Origin: Hydrogenophaga taeniospiralis
Lineage (GTDB): Bacteria > Pseudomonadota > Gammaproteobacteria > Burkholderiales > Burkholderiaceae_C
Direction of reading: 5' to 3'
Length of the DNA stretch: 64,000 nt
NCBI RefSeq assembly: GCF_020510445.1
Contig: NZ_JAHBAG010000001.1
Location: 782,501-846,500 of the forward strand
Under the pieces are notes generated by a model. It was not told the origin of the DNA and did not search any database. It saw nothing but the letters and a program-made list of their open reading frames with translations. Below are positions 17,673 to 26,067 of this stretch, in pieces; the first letter of the stretch is position 1, and every line of letters starts with the position of its first letter. A program made the position numbers and the translations under genes.

Positions 17673-19112
17673 ATGAACACTTCAACTCTCATCGCCCCGC
17701 CCGCCCTGGTTCGCCGCGCCGAGCAGCAGGACACGAAAGCCATCCAGGCGCTGGACAGCGCGCACTACATCCACCCGTTCACCGACCACGCGGGCCTGGC
17801 CTCGCGCGGCGCGCGGGTGATCACGCGGGCGGAAAACATCTACGTGTGGGACTCCGAGGGCGCCAAGATCCTGGACGCGATGAGCGGGCTGTGGTGCGTG
17901 AACGCGGGTTACGGCCGCAAGGAGCTGGCCGACGCGGCCTACCAGCAGATGATGACGCTGCCGTTCTACAACAGCTTCTTCAACACCACCAACGTGCCGG
18001 CGGTGCAGCTGGCCACCAAGCTGGCTTCGCTGGCGCCGGTGGTGGGCGGGCGCAAATTTGAACACGTGTTCTTCTCCAGCAGCGGATCGGAGAGCAACGA
18101 CACCAACGTGCGCATGGTGCGCCGCTACTGGGACCTGCTGGGCCAGCCGCAGCGCAAGGTGATCATCAGCCGCAACAACGCCTACCACGGCTCCACCATG
18201 GCCGGCGCCTCGCTCGGTGGCATGAGCGGCATGCACGCGCAGGGCGACCTGCCGATCCCCAACATCACGCACATCGAGCAGCCGTACTTCTTCGAGAACG
18301 CGCGGCCCGGCGAGAGCGAGGCCGACTTCGGCCGCCGCGCGGCGGGCTGGCTGGAAGCCAAGATCCTGGAAGTGGGCGCCGACAAGGTGGCCGCCTTCAT
18401 CGCCGAGCCGGTGCAGGGCGCGGGCGGCGTGATCATCCCGCCCGCCACCTACTGGCCCGAGATCCAGCGCATCGTGGACCAGTACGGCATCTTGCTGATT
18501 TCCGACGAGGTGATCTGCGCCTTCGGCCGCCTGGGCCACTGGTTTGCCTACGAAAAATTCGGCTACCGGCCCGACCTGGTGACTTTCGCCAAGGGCGTGA
18601 CCAGCGGCTACATCCCGCTCGGCGGCGTGATGGTGGGCGACCGCGTGGCCAAGGTGCTGATCGAGCAGGGCGGCGAGTTCAACCACGGCTACACCTACAG
18701 CGGCCACCCGGTGGCCTGCGCGGTGGCGCTGGCCAACCTGGAGCTGATGGAGCGTGAGGGCCTGGTGGATCGCGTCCGGAACGACACCGGCCCCTACCTG
18801 GCGCAGCGTTTCGCCGAGCTCAAGGACCACCCGCTGGTGGGCGGCGCCGAGACCTGCGGCTTCGTCGCCGGCCTGGTGATCGTGAAGAACAAGACCACGA
18901 ACGCGATGTTCGATGCCGACCTGGGCGTGGGCATGATCTGCCGGGGCCACTGCTTCAAAAATGGCCTGATCATGCGCGCCGTGGGCGACCGCATGATCAT
19001 CGCGCCGCCGCTGGTGATGACGCACGCGCAGATCGACGAAATGATGGCGCTGATCGTGCACTGCCTGGACGCCACGCTCGACGATTTGCGCTCTGCCGGG
19101 CAGCTCGCCTGA
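17673..19112 (+). CDS. Class III aminotransferase, putrescine/polyamine:pyruvate type (SpuC-like)
   Basis: The 479-residue PLP enzyme shows the class III signature: SSSGSESNDTNVRMVRRYWD (136-155), NNAYHGSTMAGASLGG, AEPVQGAGGVI, D278 in LISDEVICAFGR and the PLP lysine K307 in LVTFAKGVTSGY. The MSGLWCVNAGYGR segment is typical of the polyamine and omega-amino acid:pyruvate transaminase group. It likely transfers an amino group from putrescine or a related diamine to pyruvate, a route parallel to PuuA/PuuB. Position between puuA and potF supports this. The ATG at 17673 was chosen over the GTG immediately before it. Confidence 0.88.
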   Translation: MNTSTLIAPPALVRRAEQQDTKAIQALDSAHYIHPFTDHAGLASRGARVITRAENIYVWDSEGAKILDAMSGLWCVNAGYGRKELADAAYQQMMTLPFYNSFFNTTNVPAVQLATKLASLAPVVGGRKFEHVFFSSSGSESNDTNVRMVRRYWDLLGQPQRKVIISRNNAYHGSTMAGASLGGMSGMHAQGDLPIPNITHIEQPYFFENARPGESEADFGRRAAGWLEAKILEVGADKVAAFIAEPVQGAGGVIIPPATYWPEIQRIVDQYGILLISDEVICAFGRLGHWFAYEKFGYRPDLVTFAKGVTSGYIPLGGVMVGDRVAKVLIEQGGEFNHGYTYSGHPVACAVALANLELMEREGLVDRVRNDTGPYLAQRFAELKDHPLVGGAETCGFVAGLVIVKNKTTNAMFDADLGVGMICRGHCFKNGLIMRAVGDRMIIAPPLVMTHAQIDEMMALIVHCLDATLDDLRSAGQLA

Positions 19113-19256
19113 GGGATTCTTTGTTACAGTGTTCCGTGCCCCAGATCGGGGCCAAAGCTGGTCTGTAAATTGCATGCCCGCAGGGCATTCCGATACCGGC
19201 CGCTGTCGTGTGTCAACCGTCGGATCTCAATTCATCTTTCTGGAGTGTCTCTCACC

Positions 19257-20435
19257 ATGAAAAAGCACGTTCTGGTTCTGGCCATCTCGGCCATGCTGCT
19301 GGCCGCCTGTGGCAAAAAAGAAGAGCCGGTGGCCGCGCCCGCCGAACCCGCTCCGGTGGCGGCCGCACCCGCTGCCCCGGCCGCGCCCGCCGGCCCGGTG
19401 TACGACGATGAAAAAGTCCTCAACATCTACAACTGGCCCGACTACGTGCCCGAGGGCATGATCGCCGCCTTCGAAAAAGAGTCTGGCATCAAGGTCAACT
19501 ACGACACCTTCGAGACCAACGAAGCCCTGCACGCCAAGCTGGTGGCGGGCAACACCGGCTACGACATCGTCGTGCCCGGCACCGTGTTCGCCAAGGGCCA
19601 GATCGAAGGCGGCCTGCTGCAGCCGCTGAAGAAGGAGCAGATCCCCAACCTGGCCAACATGGACCCGGCCATCATGGCCACCCTGACCAAGGCCGACCCC
19701 GAGAACAAGCACCTGGTCCCCTGGGCCTGGGGCTTCACCACCGTGGGCATCAACAAGACCAAGGTCGAGAAGGCGCTGGGCGGCATGCCGATGCCGGAAA
19801 ACGCCTGGGACCTGGTGTTCAAGCCCGAGTACACGAGCAAGCTGAAGTCCTGCGGCATCGCCTACCTGGACTCGCCCACCGAGATCATCCCGGTGGCACT
19901 GCACTACATCGGCAAGGACGCCTACTCCAACGACGCGGCCGACTACAAGGAAGCCGGCGCCATGCTGGCCAAGGTGCGCAAGGACGTGCGCCTGTTCAGC
20001 TCGACCATGATCGACGACATCGCCGGCGGCAAGGCCTGCGTGGCCATTGGCTGGTCGGGTGACATCAACATCGCGGCCGGCCGTGCCACCGAAAACGGCT
20101 CCAAGGACGTGATCGAAGCCCTGCTGCCGTCCACCGGCGCGCTGATCTTCTTTGACACCATCGCCGTGACCAAGGACGCCAAGCACCCGAACAACGCCGC
20201 GGCCTTCATCGACTTCTACCTGCGCCCGGAAAACGCCGCGCTGATGTCGAACGAAATGGGCTACCCCACCGGCAACAAGGCGGGCGTGGCGCAGGTCAAG
20301 CCTGAGATCGCCAGCAACAAGACCATCTTTGTCGAGGCCGACTACTTCGCCAAGATGATCCCGCCCAGCAGCTTCACCAACGAAGCGCGCGAAGCCATGG
20401 CCAACGTCTACAACGGCTTCAAAAAAGGCAAGTGA
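19257..20435 (+). CDS. potF: Putrescine/spermidine ABC transporter substrate-binding lipoprotein (PotF-like)
   Basis: The 392-residue protein starts with a lipoprotein signal (LLAAC, lipid-anchored C18), then an Ala/Pro-rich linker (about 22-47), which is unusual for PotF. The binding domain begins with VLNIYNWPDYVPEGMIAAFE and contains YDIVVPGTVF, WAWGFTTVGIN, and SGDINIAAGRA, as in polyamine-binding proteins; the acidic and aromatic residues that hold the amine groups lie in these segments. It delivers putrescine or related polyamines to PotGHI encoded next. A hairpin with a T-run follows the stop, which should lower expression of the downstream transporter genes relative to the binding protein. 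Confidence 0.92.
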   Translation: MKKHVLVLAISAMLLAACGKKEEPVAAPAEPAPVAAAPAAPAAPAGPVYDDEKVLNIYNWPDYVPEGMIAAFEKESGIKVNYDTFETNEALHAKLVAGNTGYDIVVPGTVFAKGQIEGGLLQPLKKEQIPNLANMDPAIMATLTKADPENKHLVPWAWGFTTVGINKTKVEKALGGMPMPENAWDLVFKPEYTSKLKSCGIAYLDSPTEIIPVALHYIGKDAYSNDAADYKEAGAMLAKVRKDVRLFSSTMIDDIAGGKACVAIGWSGDINIAAGRATENGSKDVIEALLPSTGALIFFDTIAVTKDAKHPNNAAAFIDFYLRPENAALMSNEMGYPTGNKAGVAQVKPEIASNKTIFVEADYFAKMIPPSSFTNEAREAMANVYNGFKKGK

Positions 20436-20465
20436 ACGTTTGGGTCACCACCTGACCCGAGCCCG

Positions 20466-20504
20466 GGGCTGTTCGTACCACGTGTAGGAACAGCCCTTTT
20501 TCTT
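20466..20504 (+). terminator. Hairpin terminator/attenuator between potF and potG
   Basis: GGGCTGTTC (20466-20474) pairs perfectly with GAACAGCCC (20488-20496), followed by TTTTTCTT. It lies 30 bp after the potF stop and 28 bp before the potG start. Partial termination here would give more binding protein than transporter, as in many ABC operons. Confidence 0.85.
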
Positions 20505-20531
20505 GGCGCCCACCCACCCCCAGGAGACGGC

Positions 20532-21647
<1,116 letters not shown>

Positions 21648-21731
21648 CCCCCCGCGCCGCTTCGCGTCACCCCCCAGGGGGCGATGCGAGTGGCCCGGCG
21701 AAGCCGGTTCCACCGCATCCTTGGTTTCAGG
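21648..21731 (+). repeat. Stop-adjacent GC-rich palindromic repeat, copy 7
   Basis: Directly follows the potG stop, inside the pot operon. Blocks are CCCCCCGCGCCGCTTCGCG, CCCCCCAGGGGGC, TGGCCCGGCGAAGCCGGTTC, then a CATCCTTGGTTTCAGG tail closely matching copy 12. Confidence 0.8.
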
Positions 21732-21766
21732 TTTCCTCGCTCCACCGACTCTTCAGGAGTAATTCG

Positions 21767-22672
21767 ATGGCATCACCCCTTCCCATGCCCGGCAAGCGCT
21801 TCGTCATCGGCGTGCCCTATGTCTGGCTGTTCGTGTTTTTCCTCTTGCCGTTCCTGATCCTGCTGTACATCAGCTTCGTGGACATGGGCGAGAGCATCAA
21901 CCCGTTCAAGCCGATCTGGGACCCGGTGACGGGCATCCTGAGCCTGAAGTACGAGAACTACTGGACCATCTTCCGCGACGTGGAGGGTGGCGAGCTGTTC
22001 CAGACGATCTACATCGAGGCCTACCTGCGATCCATCTGGTACGCGCTGTGCACCGCCGTGTTGTGCCTGCTGATCGGCTACCCCTTCGCCTACTTCATCG
22101 CGCGCTCGGCGCCGAGCGTGCGGCCGGCGCTGCTGATGATGGTGATGCTGCCGTTCTGGACCTCGTTCCTGCTGCGCGTCTACGCCTGGAAGGGCATCCT
22201 GGCCGACCAGGGCGTGCTCAACCAGATCCTGATGGGCATGGGCTTCATCGACGAGCCGATCCAGATGCTCTACACCAACGTGTCCATGCTGGTGGGCATG
22301 ACCTACGTGTACCTGCCCTTCATGGTGCTGCCGCTCTACGCCAACCTGGTGAAGATGGACTTCCGCCTGCTCGAAGCCGCCTACGACCTGGGCACCTCGC
22401 CGTTCAAGGCCTTCTGGCTGGTGACGGTGCCACTGTCCAAGGCCGGCATCGTCGCGGGCTTCATGCTGGTGTTCATCCCCGCCGTGGGCGAGTTCGTGAT
22501 CCCCTCGCTGCTCGGGGGGCCGGAGAACATCATGATCGGTCGCGTGGTGTGGGACGAAATGTTCACCAGCAACAACTGGCCGCGCGCCTCGGCGCTGGCG
22601 GTGGTGATGATCCTGCTGATCATCGTGCCCCTGGCCATTTACTACCACTTCACATCCGAGGAGACGAAATGA
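21767..22672 (+). CDS. potH: Putrescine ABC transporter permease (PotH-like)
   Basis: The 301-residue inner-membrane protein has about six membrane helices, the first at residues 13-36 (VPYVWLFVFFLLPFLILLYI). The EAA loop reads EAAYDLGTSPFKAFWLVTVP, the contact point for the ATPase. It forms the channel with PotI. The start ATG at 21767 follows CAGGAGT. The stop overlaps the start of potI by four bases (ATGA), indicating translational coupling. Confidence 0.93.
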   Translation: MASPLPMPGKRFVIGVPYVWLFVFFLLPFLILLYISFVDMGESINPFKPIWDPVTGILSLKYENYWTIFRDVEGGELFQTIYIEAYLRSIWYALCTAVLCLLIGYPFAYFIARSAPSVRPALLMMVMLPFWTSFLLRVYAWKGILADQGVLNQILMGMGFIDEPIQMLYTNVSMLVGMTYVYLPFMVLPLYANLVKMDFRLLEAAYDLGTSPFKAFWLVTVPLSKAGIVAGFMLVFIPAVGEFVIPSLLGGPENIMIGRVVWDEMFTSNNWPRASALAVVMILLIIVPLAIYYHFTSEETK

Positions 22673-23529
22673 AACCCTTCCTCGAAAAACACTTCGGCAA
22701 GCTCTGGCTGGCGGCGGTTTACCTGTTCCTGTACCTGCCGCTGTTCTTCATGATCGTGTTCAGCTTCAACAGCACCCGGCAGGACGCGAACTTCACCGGC
22801 TTTTCGCTGCGCTGGTACGAGGCGCTCACGCGCGACACCAAGATCGTCGAAGGCTTCTGGCTGTCGGTGAAGGTGGCGGCGGTCACCGGCGTGTTGTCCG
22901 CGGTGCTCGGCACCTTCGCCGCCTTCGTGCTGGTGCGTTACCGCCGCTTCCCGGGCCGCACCGTCTTCTCGGGCATGGTCAACGCGCCGCTGGTGATGCC
23001 CGAGGTGGTGATCGGCCTGTCGCTGTTGCTGCTGATGGTGGGCGCGCAGAATGCCTTTGGCTGGCCCGAGCGCGGCATGCTGACCATCATCTTCGGCCAC
23101 ACCCTGTTGGGCATGGCCTACGGCATGGTGGTGATCCAGAGCCGGCTGATGGAGATGAACCGCAGCATCGAAGAGGCCGCCATGGACCTAGGCGCACGGC
23201 CGTTCCAGGTGTTTTTCCTGATCACCCTGCCCAACATCTTCCAGGGCATCCTGGCGGCCTTCCTGCTGTCGTTCACGCTCTCGTTCGACGACGTGGTGAT
23301 CTCCGAATTCCTCTCCGGCCCGGGCGTGAACACGCTGCCGCAGGTGATCTTCGGCTACGCGCGGCGTGGCATCAACCCGACCATCTACGCCGCCGCCACG
23401 CTGCTGATCGCCACCGTCACCACCGTGATCGTGGGCTACTCGGTGTGGGTGGCGCGGCAGACCCGCAAGCGCGAACGCGAGATCGCGGCGGCCACGCGCG
23501 CCGAGCTGGCCGCGCTGACGACCGCTTGA
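22669..23529 (+). CDS. potI: Putrescine ABC transporter permease (PotI-like)
   Basis: The 286-residue inner-membrane protein has about six helices, beginning at residue 12 (LWLAAVYLFLYLPLFFMIVF). Its EAA loop is EAAMDLGARPFQVFFLITLP, and SFDDVVISEFLSGPG matches the PotI/PotC group. It pairs with PotH in the import channel. Translation starts at an ATGA overlap with potH. The next gene starts with GTG on the very next base after its TGA, so a dioxygenase is likely translated by the same ribosomes. Confidence 0.93.
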   Translation: MKPFLEKHFGKLWLAAVYLFLYLPLFFMIVFSFNSTRQDANFTGFSLRWYEALTRDTKIVEGFWLSVKVAAVTGVLSAVLGTFAAFVLVRYRRFPGRTVFSGMVNAPLVMPEVVIGLSLLLLMVGAQNAFGWPERGMLTIIFGHTLLGMAYGMVVIQSRLMEMNRSIEEAAMDLGARPFQVFFLITLPNIFQGILAAFLLSFTLSFDDVVISEFLSGPGVNTLPQVIFGYARRGINPTIYAAATLLIATVTTVIVGYSVWVARQTRKREREIAAATRAELAALTTA

Positions 23530-24237
23530 GTGCAGGCGGGCGAGGGCGGGCGCGCCGGGCCGCAAAGGGTGCTTGAGTCGTTTGCCCGCGACGGGTTCGT
23601 CGGCGTGCCCGGTGTGCTGCCCGCCGCCGAAGGGGATGCGCTTGCGCTCCATGGCCCGGCGGTGGGCGCATCGGGCGGCACCCGCTGCCTGTTGTCGGCC
23701 GACTGGTGTGCGGCGTTGGCGCAGCGCATCCGCGAGCACCCCGATCTGGGGCGTCTGGTTCCGCCCGGGCACGTGGCGGTGCAGTGCACCTACTTCGAGA
23801 AGTCGAGCGCGCGCAACTGGCTGGTGCCCGTGCACCAGGACCTCAGCATCCCGGTGGCCGAACGGGTCGATGCCCCCGGCTGGTCGGGCTGGGCACACAA
23901 GGAGGGCGCGGTGTTTGTGCAGGCACCCGTCGAGGTGCTGGAGCAACTGGTCGCCGTTCGCCTGCACCTGGACCGCTGCGGTTCCCGCGATGGCCCGTTG
24001 CGCGTGGTGCCGGGCTCCCACACCCGGGGGGTGCTGGCGCCGGACGCTGCGGCCGACGTTCGCGATGCCCTGGGGGAATCCGTCTGCGAGGCCGAGGCCG
24101 GCGCCGCCCTGGTGATGCGCCCGCTGTTGCTGCACGCATCGTCCAAGTCGCTGGGCACGGGGCGTCGCCGTGTGCTTCACTTCCTGTTTGGCCCGCGTTC
24201 GTTGCCGCACGGCCTGCGTTGGCAGACGGTGGTGTAG
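23530..24237 (+). CDS. PhyH-type 2-oxoglutarate/Fe(II)-dependent dioxygenase
   Basis: The 235-residue protein resembles phytanoyl-CoA dioxygenases. The iron-binding triad is visible as H102 and D104 in VPVHQDLSI and H202 in LLLHASSKS; GPLRVVPGSHTRG (155-167) is the typical family turn, and the basic GRRRVLHFLF (211-220) fits 2-oxoglutarate binding. The GTG start abuts the potI stop with no gap, so it is probably the last gene of the putrescine operon. Its substrate is unknown; a polyamine-derived or amino-acid-like compound is only an inference from position. It runs convergently into the reverse transcriptase gene. Confidence 0.8.
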   Translation: MQAGEGGRAGPQRVLESFARDGFVGVPGVLPAAEGDALALHGPAVGASGGTRCLLSADWCAALAQRIREHPDLGRLVPPGHVAVQCTYFEKSSARNWLVPVHQDLSIPVAERVDAPGWSGWAHKEGAVFVQAPVEVLEQLVAVRLHLDRCGSRDGPLRVVPGSHTRGVLAPDAAADVRDALGESVCEAEAGAALVMRPLLLHASSKSLGTGRRRVLHFLFGPRSLPHGLRWQTVV

Positions 24238-24239
24238 CA

Positions 24240-24319
24240 GCGGCCGCAGCGCCGGGCCGCCCCAAGCAAGGCCAGCCCCTTTGGGGGGCAGCGACCCGCG
24301 CAGCGGCGGAGCGTGGGGG
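24240..24319 (-). repeat. Stop-adjacent GC-rich palindromic repeat, copy 8
   Basis: Abuts the stop of the reverse transcriptase gene in the usual orientation. It contains CGCCGGGCCGCCCC (24250-24263) and GGGGCAGCGACCCGCGCA (about 24285-24303). The same two blocks flank the insert in rsmG (copy 16). Confidence 0.8.
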
Positions 24320-25738
24320 CTAACAGGTGATCTGGGCCAGCAGCGACTGCAGTTTGGCGACCCGGGAGGGCGCCAGCGCCTGGCAGGCCCAGGCCACGCG
24401 GCCTTGCAGATGGGCCCGCTGCTGCGCGTCCACCGGGCCCATGCGGGCCGCGCGGTGGAGTTCGGCGCGCAGCCGGTCGTAGTCGGCGCGCGCGATGTTG
24501 GGTTGGGTATTGACCACCAGCCCCGTGATGCGCTGCTGCTGGTGGGACCGCGCGCAGCGCAGTTTGCCGGGGTGCAGGGCAAAGCCCTCGTCGGCGGCGA
24601 TGGCGCCGACCCAGGCATGGAGCTGGCGAAAGCGCTGGGCCAGCGACGCCGGGCCGGAAAACACCAGATCGTCGGCGTACCGCGAATAGCGCGCGCCAAA
24701 GCGGTGGGCCAGGCCGTCGAGCCGAAGGTCCAAGCCGAAGGCGCACAGGTTGGCCAGCGCCGGCGAGGTGGGCGCGCCCTGCGGCAGGTGGGGCGCGGCG
24801 AGCCGTTTGGCGGCCTGGAAGTCCAGCGCCCCGGCTTCGCGCAGGCGTTCCCGCACCGCCACGGGGGTCCGGGTGGTGCACAGCTGCGTCAGCAGCCGGG
24901 CCACGTCGTCGGGGTAGCCCCAGCTGCGCCAGAAAGCGCGGATGCGTGCCGCGCCGATGCTGGGGAAAAAGTCGCGCAGGTCGAACGAGATCACGCAGGG
25001 CTGTGCCGCGTGGACCTGCGCGTGCGTTTGCACGCCCCGCCCGCGCACGAAGCCGTGGGCCGCTTCGTGCGCGGGCAGCTGGGCCAGCAGGCGGTCGAGC
25101 AACTGGCGCTGCACCCGCTTGAGCTCGGCCTTGGGCGCCTCGATCAGGCGCAGCCCGCCGCTGCGTTTGGGCAGCAGGCGGTGGCTGTAGTGGGGGGCCA
25201 CGGTCGCGTGCGGCCGCTCGCTGCCCTCGCGCCAGCGCTGGGACGGGTGCGTCAGCCAGAGCAGCCGGTCGGTCGCCATGCCCAGCCATTCGGCCCAGTC
25301 GGCGGCGGTGGGCAGGGCCGGGGTGTCGATGTGCCGCAGGCCCCAGGGCGGCGTGGCCATACGCGCGGGCCGCAGCAGCCAGTGGCGCACGGCCCATTGC
25401 CCCAAAGGCACGGGTTCGGGGCGGTGGGTGGTGCCGTCGCTGGGCTCGTCATCGTCGTCACCGTCGAAGGCATGTTCGTCGGGCGCCCACTCGGGGCGCT
25501 GCAGCAGCATCTGCGCGAGGCTGTCGACCGTGTCGATCAGCCCCTGCCGCGCCCAGCGCGTGGCGACGGCTCGCGCCATCGACTCCAGCCACCAGGGTGC
25601 CGCACCCTCGCAGCCCAGGCAGACCCTGGCGCGCGCCAGCAAGGCCTCGGGCGCGCGGGCGCCGGGTTGCTCGTGGTCGGCCAGAAAGGCGTGTGCCAGC
25701 CCGGTGGCCAGCCAGCGGCGGTGGTGTGCGGGGGTCAT
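24320..25738 (-). CDS. Retron-type reverse transcriptase with N-terminal extension
   Basis: The 472-residue protein has an N-terminal extension of about 175 residues with an acidic patch (DGDDDD, 92-97) and CLGC (40-43). The RT core covers about 180-412: RLIEAPKAELK (RT2), HGFVRGRGVQTHAQVHAAQ (228-246, in the place of the retron NAxxH motif; HAxxH here), FDLRDFFPSI with catalytic D253, LPQGAPTSP (318-326), RYADDLVFS with D356/D357, and RITGLVVN (403-410), a match to the retron VTGLVVN motif. A short helical C-terminus follows. No maturase or endonuclease domain is seen. From memory the core and extension look like myxobacterial retron RTs. The gene interrupts the polyamine gene block; its base composition is like its neighbours. 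Confidence 0.9.
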   Translation of the reverse strand: MTPAHHRRWLATGLAHAFLADHEQPGARAPEALLARARVCLGCEGAAPWWLESMARAVATRWARQGLIDTVDSLAQMLLQRPEWAPDEHAFDGDDDDEPSDGTTHRPEPVPLGQWAVRHWLLRPARMATPPWGLRHIDTPALPTAADWAEWLGMATDRLLWLTHPSQRWREGSERPHATVAPHYSHRLLPKRSGGLRLIEAPKAELKRVQRQLLDRLLAQLPAHEAAHGFVRGRGVQTHAQVHAAQPCVISFDLRDFFPSIGAARIRAFWRSWGYPDDVARLLTQLCTTRTPVAVRERLREAGALDFQAAKRLAAPHLPQGAPTSPALANLCAFGLDLRLDGLAHRFGARYSRYADDLVFSGPASLAQRFRQLHAWVGAIAADEGFALHPGKLRCARSHQQQRITGLVVNTQPNIARADYDRLRAELHRAARMGPVDAQQRAHLQGRVAWACQALAPSRVAKLQSLLAQITC

Positions 25739-25777
25739 CGGTGGGGGACAGCGGGCAAAAAGGGTGGCCCCGGTGCC

Positions 25778-25933
25778 TCAACCAGCGGGTCTGGCGCTAT
25801 CAGGCCTGCGCCAGCGGCGCAGCACGGATCGCGCGTCGTGTGTCCAGCAAACCATCGTCGCCGTGGGGATGCCCCACAGCCCGAAAACGACCAGCGTCTT
25901 CGAGAGAGCTTGAAGCACCGGGGCCGCTGGCAT
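25778..25933 (-). CDS. Possible small membrane protein upstream of the reverse transcriptase
   Basis: A 51-residue reading frame on the RT strand ends 39 bp before the RT start. It has one hydrophobic stretch (TLVVFGLWGIPTATMVCW, about residues 13-30) followed by a basic tail (RSVLRRWRR), a topology common in small inner-membrane proteins. No clear ribosome-binding site precedes the ATG. The same DNA holds a strong hairpin (GTGGGG-ATG-CCCCAC at 25863-25877), so it could instead belong to a non-coding RNA. I do not recognise a family. Confidence 0.35.
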   Translation of the reverse strand: MPAAPVLQALSKTLVVFGLWGIPTATMVCWTHDARSVLRRWRRPDSARPAG

Positions 25934-26067
25934 TGTGTCAGATGACCCGGGCCTGTGGCCTGCCGTATGCGCGCCAGTGGATGGTCGAATTGGGCCGGAA
26001 GTGGATGCTGCATTCGGGGCAATAACGGCGTAGCATGGGTCCACTTTTCTGCAGTGGACAACCTCCC

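Noticed and set aside
20478..20486. CACGTG core resembling parS in the potF-potG hairpin
   Set aside because: Only the six-base core matches; flanks do not follow TGTTTCACGTGAAACA, and it lies in a terminator loop far from the par region.
24320..25738. Group II intron or diversity-generating retroelement
   Set aside because: No maturase/HNH domain, no intron boundary structure, and no template/variable repeat or target gene seen nearby; RT motifs fit retrons better.
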